Shown here: piece after piece, positions 26,024 through 33,736 of the stretch | How positions within the stretch are numbered: position 1 is the first letter of the stretch | Layout: each line of letters opens with the position of its first letter | NCBI RefSeq assembly: GCF_009377205.1 | Contig: NZ_VJZE01000001.1 | Span: 1 to 64,000 of the forward strand | Source: Streptomyces phyllanthi | Lineage (GTDB): Bacteria > Actinomycetota > Actinomycetes > Streptomycetales > Streptomycetaceae | Length of the DNA stretch: 64,000 bases | Direction of reading: 5' to 3' | Program-made: the position numbers and the translations under genes | The notes under the pieces: model-generated | Databases searched by the model: none | What the model saw: only the letters and a program-made list of their open reading frames with translations | What the model was told of the DNA's origin: nothing

Positions 26024-26304
26024 CAGAACGGCAGCGCTCCTTCTCGAATTCCCCGGAGGGGGCGCCCCGTTCCGGTCCGGTGGTCGGGTAGGCAGCCGTT
26101 GCCGTTGTGGCTCTCGTGTTCGGTCCCTTCCCCCACCACGGTTGCATTCAGCCCCAGCGGGAGACCGCCACCGTGGCGGAACCCCACGGCGATATGCATT
26201 CATCATCGTCGGCACCGTCCTTGCTGCACCTATGGGTGGCCAGTCGACCCAGATCACGCTGCAAACGCCCGGCTCCGCTGCCAAGGGACGGCAGAGGTGC
26301 GTCG

Positions 26305-27300
26305 TCAGTCGGCCCACAGGCCGGCGATCAGCTCGTACGAGCGTGCCCGCGCCCGCGGGTCGTACGGCTCGGACATGAGGATCAGCTCGCGAGCCCCGGT
26401 ACAGGCGACCAGATCCTCCAACTGCGGCCGTACGGTGTCGGGCGTACCGACGTACGACTCGGCCAGCAGTTCGCCTACCGCCGCGGCCTCCTCCGGGCTC
26501 CACAACGGATCCATGTCATCGACCGGCGGGTCGACCGGGCGCATGGGGCCTTGCACAGCATGGAGGAACCTCTGCTGGACCGAGGTGAAGAGGTGGGCGG
26601 CTTCCGCGTCTGTGTCTGCGAGGACGGCATGGGCCGAGACCATCGCGTAGGGCTCGGACAGCACCTCCGATGGCTGGAAGGTGGAGTGGTACAGGTCCAT
26701 CGCCTCCTGGAGCCGGGCCGGTGCGAAATGGCCGGCGAAGCCGAAGGGCAAGCCCAGATGGGCGGCGAGGCGAGCGCTGTAGAGGCCGGAGCCGAGGAAG
26801 TGGATCGGAACTCGGCTCCCCTCCCCCGGCACCGCGTGCACTCGAGGGTCGGTGCCGTGTAGATAGGAGAGAAGCTCGTCGAGCAGCTCCGCGAAGTCCG
26901 CGCCGTCGGTGCGACCGCGCCGGATAGCGGCTGCCGTCCACGGATCCGCGCCCGGAGCACGGCCCAGTCCGAGGGCGAAGCGACCGGGGTGCAGCGCGTC
27001 GAGGGTTCCGATCTGCTCGGCGACGACAAGCGGGGCGTAGTTGGACAGGTTGAGGCTGGCCGTGCCTATCCCTATCGTCTCGGTCGCGGCTGCGACTGCT
27101 CCGGCCAGGACGATGTTCGCGGAACTCGCCATCGTCTCGAAGTTGTGGTGCTCGGCCAGCCAGTAACGGTGGAAGCCGAGACGCTCGGCGTGAGCGGCGA
27201 GCGTGAGGGTGTCCGTCAGGGCGTCCTGCGCGGTGTACCCGCGGCGGATGGGGGCGTTGTCGAGCAGGGAAAGCACCGGAGCATCGGGCATCGGGGACAC
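26305..27300 (-). CDS. LLM-class (luciferase-like) flavin-dependent oxidoreductase 2
   Basis: 331 residues. It has the same subgroup features as LLM 1: LSLLDNAPIRRGYTAQDALT, FHRYWLAEHHNFETMASSAN, SLNLSNYAPLVVAEQIGTLD and LHPGRFALGLGRAPGADPWT. The GTG at 27300 has AGAGG 8 nt upstream; an ATG three codons in is the alternative. It converges on the MerR gene and carries a MerR-type promoter upstream (27400-27430). Its substrate is unknown. Confidence 0.92.
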   Translation of the reverse strand: MSPMPDAPVLSLLDNAPIRRGYTAQDALTDTLTLAAHAERLGFHRYWLAEHHNFETMASSANIVLAGAVAAATETIGIGTASLNLSNYAPLVVAEQIGTLDALHPGRFALGLGRAPGADPWTAAAIRRGRTDGADFAELLDELLSYLHGTDPRVHAVPGEGSRVPIHFLGSGLYSARLAAHLGLPFGFAGHFAPARLQEAMDLYHSTFQPSEVLSEPYAMVSAHAVLADTDAEAAHLFTSVQQRFLHAVQGPMRPVDPPVDDMDPLWSPEEAAAVGELLAESYVGTPDTVRPQLEDLVACTGARELILMSEPYDPRARARSYELIAGLWAD

Positions 27301-27399
27301 GGGCTGTACCTCTGGGCCGGGAGCGGTCAGGCCAGGCGGCGCGCCCCGGACGTCGTACCGGGGTCCGGGCCTGGAGGGCCGCGGAGCCGCATGATCCGA

Positions 27400-27430
27400 A
27401 CCTAGAGCTTCACATCAATGAGAAGGTCAA
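27400..27430 (-). promoter_or_regulatory. MerR-type promoter of the second LLM oxidoreductase
   Basis: On the minus strand: TTGACC, a 19-nt spacer containing TCATTGATGTGAAG, then CTAGGT. It matches the promoter of LLM 1 in boxes, spacer length and dyad position. Confidence 0.7.
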
Positions 27431-27467
27431 GCGAGGTCCGCGCGACGACGTCTCCCTGCGGTACGAC

Positions 27468-27502
27468 ACAGGCCCCGCCCGTGGCGAACGGGCGGGGCCT
27501 GT
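27468..27502. terminator. perfect 15-bp-stem terminator after the aromatic-hydroxylase remnant
   Basis: ACAGGCCCCGCCCGT, loop GGCGA, and the exact complement, 38 bp downstream of the dead gene's stop. It is an intact terminator left behind by a decayed gene and may still insulate the LLM 2 promoter. Confidence 0.8.
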
Positions 27503-27539
27503 ACGACTGTTGCTGCGGTCCAGTCGACCGAATTCCCAG

Positions 27540-27995
27540 TCAGGCAGTCATCGTCCACGCCGGCCGCCCCTCCCGGACAGCGAAGTCCGCTCGGAGCCGC
27601 CCCAGGAGCTGTTCGAGCTCGGCCGGATTGCCCGAGGTCCCGTACACAGCCTTGTCGGGACGGAGTACAGCCACTCCGGCCGGTAGCTGCTGAGCCCAGC
27701 CGCTCAGGATTCCGGTGGTGTCGACGACCGCGCGACAACCGATCCGTCGGCGTCCGCCAGCGCGGCGCGGACGTCGATCCTCTTGGGCTGACGAGCGGGT
27801 GATCGGGCACCTCCAGGTGGTCCGCCCACTCGTACGCCGTGAAGGTGACCACAGCGAACCGTCCCCCAACAGGGCGTCCATCATGAACTCTTCACCATCG
27901 GTCGCCTGGACAAGGGGCTGGGAGAACAGCTGCCCTGGCGCACCGAGAGGAAGTCCCGTCGACGAGTCCAGCGCCACCGCGCCGGCCTCGCAGCT
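27540..27995 (-). pseudogene. frameshifted C-terminal part of a flavoprotein aromatic hydroxylase
   Basis: The minus strand reads coherently only by switching frames. Frame A gives GLPLGAPGQLFSQPLVQATD and GEEFMMDALLGDG. Frame B gives RFAVVTFTAYEWADHLEVPD near 27850-27790. A third frame gives RIDVRAALADADGSVVAR near 27785-27735. Frame A then resumes with VVDTTGILSGWAQQLPAGVA, VLRPDKAVYGTSGN and a stop. The last part is the thioredoxin-like C-terminal domain of phenol hydroxylase/MhpA-type FAD monooxygenases. At least three frameshifts and loss of the FAD domains show that it is dead. Confidence 0.7.
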
Positions 27996-28136
27996 TCGGA
28001 ATTAAGTTCTGGCGAACCGTTTCGGCGGTGCGTCGAGGAACTGGAAGGCGCGCGGAAGCGGGCTCGTCAGCTAATCGACTAATCGACATCGATGGGGAAG
28101 GCCTCCTTGATGTCACCCGCCTGGAGCTCCTCGGCG

Positions 28137-28335
28137 ACTGCGCGCACCGCCAAGGACGGCACCGCCAAGATCCGCAAGGAGTGCACCCTGCCGCTCACCG
28201 GCGAGGCCTGCGTCCACCGCATCATCACCGACATAGCCGTCACCGACATCACCCCGAACGGCCTCCCTCGTCGAGACCGCCCCCGGCATCACCATCGAGG
28301 ACGTCGAGGCGCACACTGACGCGCCCTGCTCCTGA
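28137..28335 (+). pseudogene. C-terminal remnant of a 3-oxoacid CoA-transferase subunit B
   Basis: [40 protein letters not shown], then after a +1/-1 shift near 28262 [20 protein letters not shown] and a stop. This is the conserved tail of PcaJ/ScoB/AtoA-type beta subunits (normally ~210-220 residues). The catalytic glutamate region and subunit A are absent. Beta-ketoadipate-type CoA transferases accompany aromatic degradation, which fits the adjacent dead hydroxylase. Confidence 0.75.
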
Positions 28336-28588
28336 ACGGCTCGCCGGCCTCCTGCTGACCTGGTGACGGGAACGTCTGCACGAAGTGGCTCCGCGCCGGC
28401 CGGAGCGGAGTCACGGTCTGCGTCGACCGGAGTGACTCATTGGGCTGCCGACCGGCGCAGCCGGCACTTCGAGAAGAACCAGCCACCGGGTCGAGAAGCG
28501 ATAGGCACCTTCCTCTCCGATCGGCGGGCGAGCGGCGGTCGCCGACGAGCGCGCTGCGTCGTCATCCCGGGTGGGACATCCCGTCGAG

Positions 28589-28740
28589 ATGTCTACGCAG
28601 TCAGAGGACGGCCGGTCAAGACCTCGGGCTCATTCGTTGCCATTCCGCCAGCATGTTGTCGACAGGCCGAACGGCAGGTTCGTATGACGTGACGAATGTG
28701 TTCTGAACACTTGACGACTTTCGTCTGACTGCGTAGACAT
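28589..28740. repeat. 17-bp perfect inverted repeats 118 bp apart
   Basis: ATGTCTACGCAGTCAGA (28589-28605) and its exact complement TCTGACTGCGTAGACAT (28724-28740). The CGCAGTCAGA core recurs twice more at 28746-28771. Confidence 0.85.
28698..28710. promoter_or_regulatory. candidate LacI-family operator
   Basis: GTGTTC-T-GAACAC, a perfect 13-bp palindrome 106 bp upstream of the LacI gene start. No second copy is visible upstream of the transporter. Confidence 0.4.
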
Positions 28741-28745
28741 GGCAA

Positions 28746-28771
28746 CGCAGTCAGACGGCGCAGTCAGACGG
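28746..28771. repeat. two tandem 13-bp repeats upstream of the LacI gene
   Basis: CGCAGTCAGACGG occurs twice without a gap, 45 bp before the start codon. It shares its core with the 17-bp inverted repeats. Confidence 0.85.
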
Positions 28772-28815
28772 AATTCGGCTGGTGCCGCCTCGAATCACGA
28801 TCGTCGGGAGACACC

Positions 28816-29949
28816 ATGGCACGAGGGGCAGGACGGGGCGGAAGTTCCGGCGCACCGCGCAGCGTGGATGTGGCCCAGCTGGCTGGTGTTTCGCAGAAGA
28901 CGGTCTCCCGGGTCTTCAACAACGAGCCGTATGTCTCCGCCGATGTGCGCCGACGCGTTCTGGAAGCCGCCGCAGAGCTCGGCTACCGGTTGAACAACGC
29001 CGCCCGAGCACTCGCCTCCGGGCGCACTCGCCACATCGGTGTGGTGACGCTGGGAACCGCTCTGTACGGGCCCGCCTCATTGATCATGGGGGTGGAGCGC
29101 GCCGTACGGGACACCGGTTACGCCCTGCGGGTGGTCAACACCGTGGAGGGAGACCCAGCGGGAATCGGCGGGGCCGTCGACTCCCTCCTCGACCAGGGCG
29201 TGGACGGCATCGTCATCTCCGAGCCGATCGACGACGGGCAGGACGGAGTCCTCGCAGACCGTCTCGACGTACCCGTCCTCGTTCTGGGGGCGCCGCCCTT
29301 CCCCGCACCCAGGGCGCTGGCCGCCGGTGTCGGTGCCGATCTGATGGCGCAGACGGCGACCGAGCATCTGCTGGACCTGGGACATCAGACGGTCCATCAT
29401 CTCGCCGGTCCGCAACAGTGGTACTCCGCACGGGACCGTATGGAGGGCTGGCGGTCCGTGCTCATCGAAAAGAGCAGGGCGGTGCCGCCCGTGATCGAGG
29501 GCGACTGGTCGGCGGCCTCCGGTTACGCGGCGGGCCGCGAACTGGCCGCTGTCGACGACATGACCGCGGTGTTCGCCGCCAACGACGACATGGCGATCGG
29601 CCTTGTCCGGGCCCTGACGGAGGCCGGCCTACGTGTGCCGGAGGACGTCAGCGTCGTGGGCTTCGACGACATCCCCGTCGCGGCCTACGTGACTCCTCCT
29701 CTCACCACGGTGCGTCAGCCTTTCGACGTCGTGGCGCAGGAGGGCATCAAACGTCTCGTACACACCATCGAGAACCCGCAGGCGGACCCCTTGCCGGCGA
29801 GTGAACCACCGGTGGACCTCGTGGTCCGCGCCTCCACCGCTCCCCCGCCGCTCCAGACACCCCGAGGGCGCGGCCGACGTACCACCTCTCGCCCGAGCGG
29901 GGACCGGCACGGTCAGTCCCTGGACGGAGGTTCGTCCGCCCATGACTGA
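28816..29949 (+). CDS. LacI-family transcriptional regulator of the GH42/ABC sugar locus
   Basis: 377 residues. The LacI HTH with hinge helix is near residues 17-65 (SVDVAQLAGVSQKTVSRVFN, then NNAARALASGRTRHIGVVTL). A periplasmic-binding-protein-like effector domain follows (~70-345). A ~35-residue basic, proline-rich tail is longer than usual. The ATG at 28816 has GGGAGA. It is followed on the same strand by a sugar ABC transporter and a GH42 galactosidase, so it most likely represses them until a galactoside or arabino-galactan fragment binds. Confidence 0.92.
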   Translation: MARGAGRGGSSGAPRSVDVAQLAGVSQKTVSRVFNNEPYVSADVRRRVLEAAAELGYRLNNAARALASGRTRHIGVVTLGTALYGPASLIMGVERAVRDTGYALRVVNTVEGDPAGIGGAVDSLLDQGVDGIVISEPIDDGQDGVLADRLDVPVLVLGAPPFPAPRALAAGVGADLMAQTATEHLLDLGHQTVHHLAGPQQWYSARDRMEGWRSVLIEKSRAVPPVIEGDWSAASGYAAGRELAAVDDMTAVFAANDDMAIGLVRALTEAGLRVPEDVSVVGFDDIPVAAYVTPPLTTVRQPFDVVAQEGIKRLVHTIENPQADPLPASEPPVDLVVRASTAPPPLQTPRGRGRRTTSRPSGDRHGQSLDGGSSAHD

Positions 29950-30347
29950 CCAGAGCAGATCAGCCCCAGCCGGACCCTTCAGCCCCGGGCACGGGATCAC
30001 CTGGCGAGCCGCCGTACCGGTCCCTGCACCCATCGCCCCTTCCCCGACCGCGTCCGCGCAGTTCACGGAGACCCCGTTACACGGGCGACGCGTCCCCTTC
30101 TGCGGCTGCCGCTGACCAGGTTCGCCGCAACAGTTCTCCGCTCCATCCCGTGCCTTCCCCGGCCACCGGCTTCCCGCTCGACAACAGCGGAACGCCCGCG
30201 GTCGAAGGCCCCGAGGACGTAAGCCCACGCCCTGTCGACCTCAGTGTCCTGGCCGTCGCGTCCGAGCCCTCTTTCTCCCTCGTCACCCCTTGTTCCGCAC
30301 GCCTTCGCCCGGCGTGCCCTTCACTCAGTCTTCGGCGGGAGTTCACC
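29950..30347. other. transporter promoter region, no supported gene
   Basis: 398 bp between the LacI gene and the binding-protein gene. The open frame that enters the binding protein from upstream (from 30150) is not translated convincingly: the ribosome-binding site and lipoprotein signal both point to 30348. I see no clear operator copy. Confidence 0.45.
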
Positions 30348-31733
30348 ATGCGCACATCCAACTCCACACCCAGCACTTCCCAGATGAGCCGCCGGCTCTT
30401 CCTCACCGCCACGGGGGCCCTCTCACTCGGCGCCGCCCTGACCGCGTGCGGCGGCGACTCCGGCGGCTCGTCCGGCGCCGCCAAGCCGGTCGGCCAGGCC
30501 GACATCGACAAGGCGATGAAGACGCCGACCGAGCTGACCTTCTGGACCTGGGTACCCAACATCGCCAAGGAAGTCGCCCTCTTCGAGAAGAAGTACCCGG
30601 CGATCAAGGTCAAGATCGTCAACGCCGGTCAGGGCACCCCGCAGTACACCAAGCTGCGCACGGCGCTGAAGGCCGGCAGCGGCGCACCGGACATGGTGCA
30701 GATCGAGTACCAGGCCATCCCGACCTTCACCATCACCGACAGCCTGCTGGATCTACGGCCGTACGGCGCGTCCGCCCTCAAGGACCGCTTCGTGGACTGG
30801 ACTTGGGGCCAGGTCAGCGGCAGCGACGGTGAGGTCTGGGCGATCCCGCAGGACACCGGCCCGATGGGCATGCTGTACCGCAAGGACATCTTCGACAAGC
30901 ACGGCATCCAAGTGCCGGAGACCTGGGACGAGTTCGCCGAAGCGGCCCGCAAGCTCCACAAGGCCGACCCCGACGTCTACCTCACCAACCTCGCGGCCAA
31001 CCAGCCCGCAGCCTGGCACGGCCTGCTGTGGCAGGCGGGCGCGAAGCCCTATGCCACCAGCGGCAAGAGCGACATCACTATCAGCGTCGACGACGCGGCC
31101 TCCAAGAAGCTCGGCGAGTACTGGGGCGGCCTCGCCAAGGAGGGAGTCATCGGGGTCGAGCCGGACTTCACCGACTCCTGGTACGCGGCCCTCAACAAGG
31201 GCAAGTACGCCACCTGGCTCACCGCGGCCTGGGGCCCGGTCTTCCTCTCCGGCTCCGCCAAGTCCACCGCCGGCAAGTGGCGGGCGGCCCCGCTGCCGCA
31301 GTGGGACGCGGCCAAGCCCAGCTCGGGCAACTGGGGCGGCTCCACCACCGCGGTCATCCGCTCCACCAAGAACCCCATCGCGGCCGCGATGTTCGCCCAG
31401 TTCCTCAACAGCGACCCGGCCAGCGCCAAGATGTTCGCCACCGAGCAGTTCTTCTTCCCCGCCACCAAGTCCCTGCTCGCCGACGCGTCGTTCACCGGCG
31501 ACACTCCCTCCTTCTATGGCGGCCAGAAGGTCAACCAGGTCTTCGCCGACGTCGGAGACACCGTCTCGCCCTCCTTCCAGTGGCCGCCGTTCCTCGACCA
31601 GGCGGCGACCGACTGGACCGAGACGGTCGGCACATCACTGGCCGACAAGTCCGACACGGTCGCGGCGCTCGGCACCTGGCAGCAGCGGCTCACCACGTAC
31701 GCCAAGAAGCAGGGCTTCACCGTCCACTCCTGA
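30348..31733 (+). CDS. sugar ABC transporter substrate-binding lipoprotein
   Basis: 461 residues. The N-terminus MSRRLFLTATGALSLGAALT-AC combines a twin-arginine-like RR motif with a lipobox (LTAC), so it is exported and lipid-anchored on the cell surface. The body is a family 1 extracellular solute-binding protein (WTWVPNIAKEVALFEKKYPA; MGMLYRKDIFDKHGIQVPET; GGSTTAVIRSTKNPIAAAMF). It captures an oligosaccharide for the two permeases encoded downstream. GGGAG lies 8 nt upstream of the ATG. No ATPase gene is present; a shared MsiK-type ATPase encoded elsewhere is usual in Streptomyces. Confidence 0.94.
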   Translation: MRTSNSTPSTSQMSRRLFLTATGALSLGAALTACGGDSGGSSGAAKPVGQADIDKAMKTPTELTFWTWVPNIAKEVALFEKKYPAIKVKIVNAGQGTPQYTKLRTALKAGSGAPDMVQIEYQAIPTFTITDSLLDLRPYGASALKDRFVDWTWGQVSGSDGEVWAIPQDTGPMGMLYRKDIFDKHGIQVPETWDEFAEAARKLHKADPDVYLTNLAANQPAAWHGLLWQAGAKPYATSGKSDITISVDDAASKKLGEYWGGLAKEGVIGVEPDFTDSWYAALNKGKYATWLTAAWGPVFLSGSAKSTAGKWRAAPLPQWDAAKPSSGNWGGSTTAVIRSTKNPIAAAMFAQFLNSDPASAKMFATEQFFFPATKSLLADASFTGDTPSFYGGQKVNQVFADVGDTVSPSFQWPPFLDQAATDWTETVGTSLADKSDTVAALGTWQQRLTTYAKKQGFTVHS

Positions 31734-31810
31734 CGGTTCGCGGGGTCCCGCGCGGCGGCGCGGGACCCGCCCGTCTCACCTCAGCCCAACCCCTCCCCCA
31801 GAAAGGGCCG

Positions 31811-32755
31811 ATGATGACTGCCACAGCCGCGGCCTCTGCCAAGGGCCGGCGCCGAGACGGGCCGACAAGCCCCCGGCGCGGTGGCAAGAGCCGCCGCATC
31901 TCGGCAGGGCCCCTGTTCGTCGCACCGTTCATGGTGTTGTTCCTGTTGCTGTTCCTCGCACCGCTCGGCTACGCCGCCTACCTGAGCCTCTTCCAGGAGC
32001 GCCTCATCGGCGGCACGGTGTTCGTGGGACTCGACAACTACGCCCAGGCCCTCGGCGATTCGCAGTTCCTGCACGGCGTCGGACGGGTGGCGCTGTTCTT
32101 CCTGATCCAGGTGCCCGTCATGCTGCTGCTGGCGCTGCTGTTCGCGCTCGCCCTGGACAGCGGTCTGCTACGGCTCGCCCGGGTGATCCGGCTCGGCATC
32201 TTCGTGCCCTACGCCGTGCCCAGCGTGGTCGCCACCCTCATGTGGGGTTACCTCTACGGCCCGGACTTCGGCCCGTTCGCCCAGCTGAGCCGGGACCTGG
32301 ACCTGCCGGTGCCGGACTTCCTGAGCGAGGGCTGGATGCTCGGCAGCCTGGCGAACATCGTGACCTGGGAGTTCGTCGGCTACAACATGATCATCCTGTA
32401 CGCCGCCCTGCGCACCGTTCCCACCGAGCTGTACGAGGCGGCCGCAGTGGACGGAGCGGGCGCCTGGCGTATCGCGTGGTCCATCAAACTCCCGGCACTG
32501 CGCCCGGCGTTGCTGCTCACCCTGCTGTTCTCCGTGATCGGCAGCTTCCAGCTCTTCAACGAGCCCAAGCTCCTGATGAACGTCGCCCCGGACGTCATCA
32601 GCAGCTCCTACACCGCCAACCTCTACGCCTACTCCCTCTCCTTCACCGGCCAGCAGGTCAACTACGCGGCCACGGTGTCCTTCCTCCTCGGCCTCGTCAT
32701 CGTGATCGCCTCCTACGGCGTCCTGCTCACCGCCAACCGCAGGAGTACCTCGTGA
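31811..32755 (+). CDS. sugar ABC transporter permease 1 (MalF-like)
   Basis: 314 residues with a basic N-terminal tail and six membrane helices, beginning LFVAPFMVLFLLLFLAPLGY. The EAA loop is YEAAAVDGAGAWRIAWSIKL, the contact site for the ATPase. The start is ATGATG after GAAAGGG; the second ATG (31814) is equally possible. Its stop overlaps the GTG start of permease 2 (GTGA). It forms the membrane channel with permease 2. Confidence 0.93.
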   Translation: MMTATAAASAKGRRRDGPTSPRRGGKSRRISAGPLFVAPFMVLFLLLFLAPLGYAAYLSLFQERLIGGTVFVGLDNYAQALGDSQFLHGVGRVALFFLIQVPVMLLLALLFALALDSGLLRLARVIRLGIFVPYAVPSVVATLMWGYLYGPDFGPFAQLSRDLDLPVPDFLSEGWMLGSLANIVTWEFVGYNMIILYAALRTVPTELYEAAAVDGAGAWRIAWSIKLPALRPALLLTLLFSVIGSFQLFNEPKLLMNVAPDVISSSYTANLYAYSLSFTGQQVNYAATVSFLLGLVIVIASYGVLLTANRRSTS

Positions 32756-33690
32756 CGATCCTCACTCCCCCGGCCGCCGTCGAACCGACCGCTGGGCGCA
32801 CTGCCGGCAAGGACCGCACAAGGCGCCACCGGCCGTCGTCACGTCGTCGCAGCACCCCGCTGACGATCGCGATGCTCGCTGCCCTCGCCTACTTCCTCCT
32901 CCCCCTGTTCTGGCTGCTGATCGCCTCGACCAAGAGCACCCAGGACCTGTTCAACAGCTTCGGCCTGTGGTTCTCCCACGCCCCGCAGCTCCTGACGAAC
33001 GTCAAGGAGACCTTCACCCAGGACGACGGCGTCTTCCTGCGCTGGCTGCTCAACACGGTCATGTATGCCGGCGTCAGCGCGGTCGGCGCCGCCCTGCTCG
33101 CCGCGGCCGGCGGCTACGGGTTCGCCAAGTTCCGCTTCCGCGGCAACCGGGCCGCCTTCAACCTCGTCCTCGGCGCCGTCATGGTGCCGACCACGGCCCT
33201 GGCGATCCCCACGTACCTGCTCTTCGCGAAGGCGGGCCTGGTCAACACCCCGTGGGCGATCATCCTGCCGTCCCTCGTCAACCCGTTCGGCCTGTACCTG
33301 ATGCGCGTCTACGCCGAGGACGCCGTACCGGACAGCATCCTGGAGGCCGCCCGCATCGACGGCGCCCGCGAGGCCCGGATCTTCTTCCGGATCGTTCTCC
33401 GGCTGCTGGGCCCCGGCCTGGTGACCGTCCTGCTGTTCACCCTCGTAGCGACCTGGAACAACTACTTCCTGCCGCTGATCATGCTCAACGATCCGGACCT
33501 GTACCCCATCACGGTCGGTCTCTCGTCCTGGGCCGCGCAGGCCCAGAACGGCGGAGCGGGCGCCAGCAGCGACATGCTCGCGCTCGTCGTGACCGGATCC
33601 CTGATCTCGATCCTGCCCCTCGTCGTGGCCTTCCTGATGCTCCAACGCTACTGGCAGAGCGGACTGGCCTCCGGCGGCGTCAAGCAGTAG
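32752..33690 (+). CDS. sugar ABC transporter permease 2 (MalG-like)
   Basis: 312 residues from the overlapping GTG. A basic N-terminus (KDRTRRHRPSSRRRSTPLT) is followed by six helices. The EAA loop is LEAARIDGAREARIFFRIVL. It pairs with permease 1. The longer frame entering from upstream is only the antisense/shadow continuation through permease 1. Confidence 0.93.
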   Translation: MTILTPPAAVEPTAGRTAGKDRTRRHRPSSRRRSTPLTIAMLAALAYFLLPLFWLLIASTKSTQDLFNSFGLWFSHAPQLLTNVKETFTQDDGVFLRWLLNTVMYAGVSAVGAALLAAAGGYGFAKFRFRGNRAAFNLVLGAVMVPTTALAIPTYLLFAKAGLVNTPWAIILPSLVNPFGLYLMRVYAEDAVPDSILEAARIDGAREARIFFRIVLRLLGPGLVTVLLFTLVATWNNYFLPLIMLNDPDLYPITVGLSSWAAQAQNGGAGASSDMLALVVTGSLISILPLVVAFLMLQRYWQSGLASGGVKQ

Positions 33691-33736
33691 CACGCGTCCT
33701 CCTTACCTTTCCCCGTCTCCTCGGAGGTTTCTCTTC

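Larger units (their letters stand above)
28336..28815. other. repeat-rich leader of the LacI gene, no supported gene
   Basis: 480 bp containing a 17-bp inverted repeat pair, a 13-bp palindrome and two 13-bp direct repeats, listed separately. No coding potential is recognisable. Confidence 0.5.

Noticed and set aside
28079-28137. A GACATCGATG match resembling the MerR operator core
   Set aside because: It lacks the TTGACC box, spacer and -10 found at the LLM promoters and lies inside a decayed reading frame.
28589-28740. The 17-bp inverted repeats as an insertion sequence
   Set aside because: Only 118 bp lie between them, there is no transposase and no flanking target duplication is visible; an operator array is at least as likely.
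30829-32751. A plus-strand frame running through the binding-protein and first permease genes into permease 2
   Set aside because: The upstream part is low-complexity Arg/Pro/Ser translation in the wrong frame; the real start is the GTG at 32752 that overlaps the permease 1 stop.
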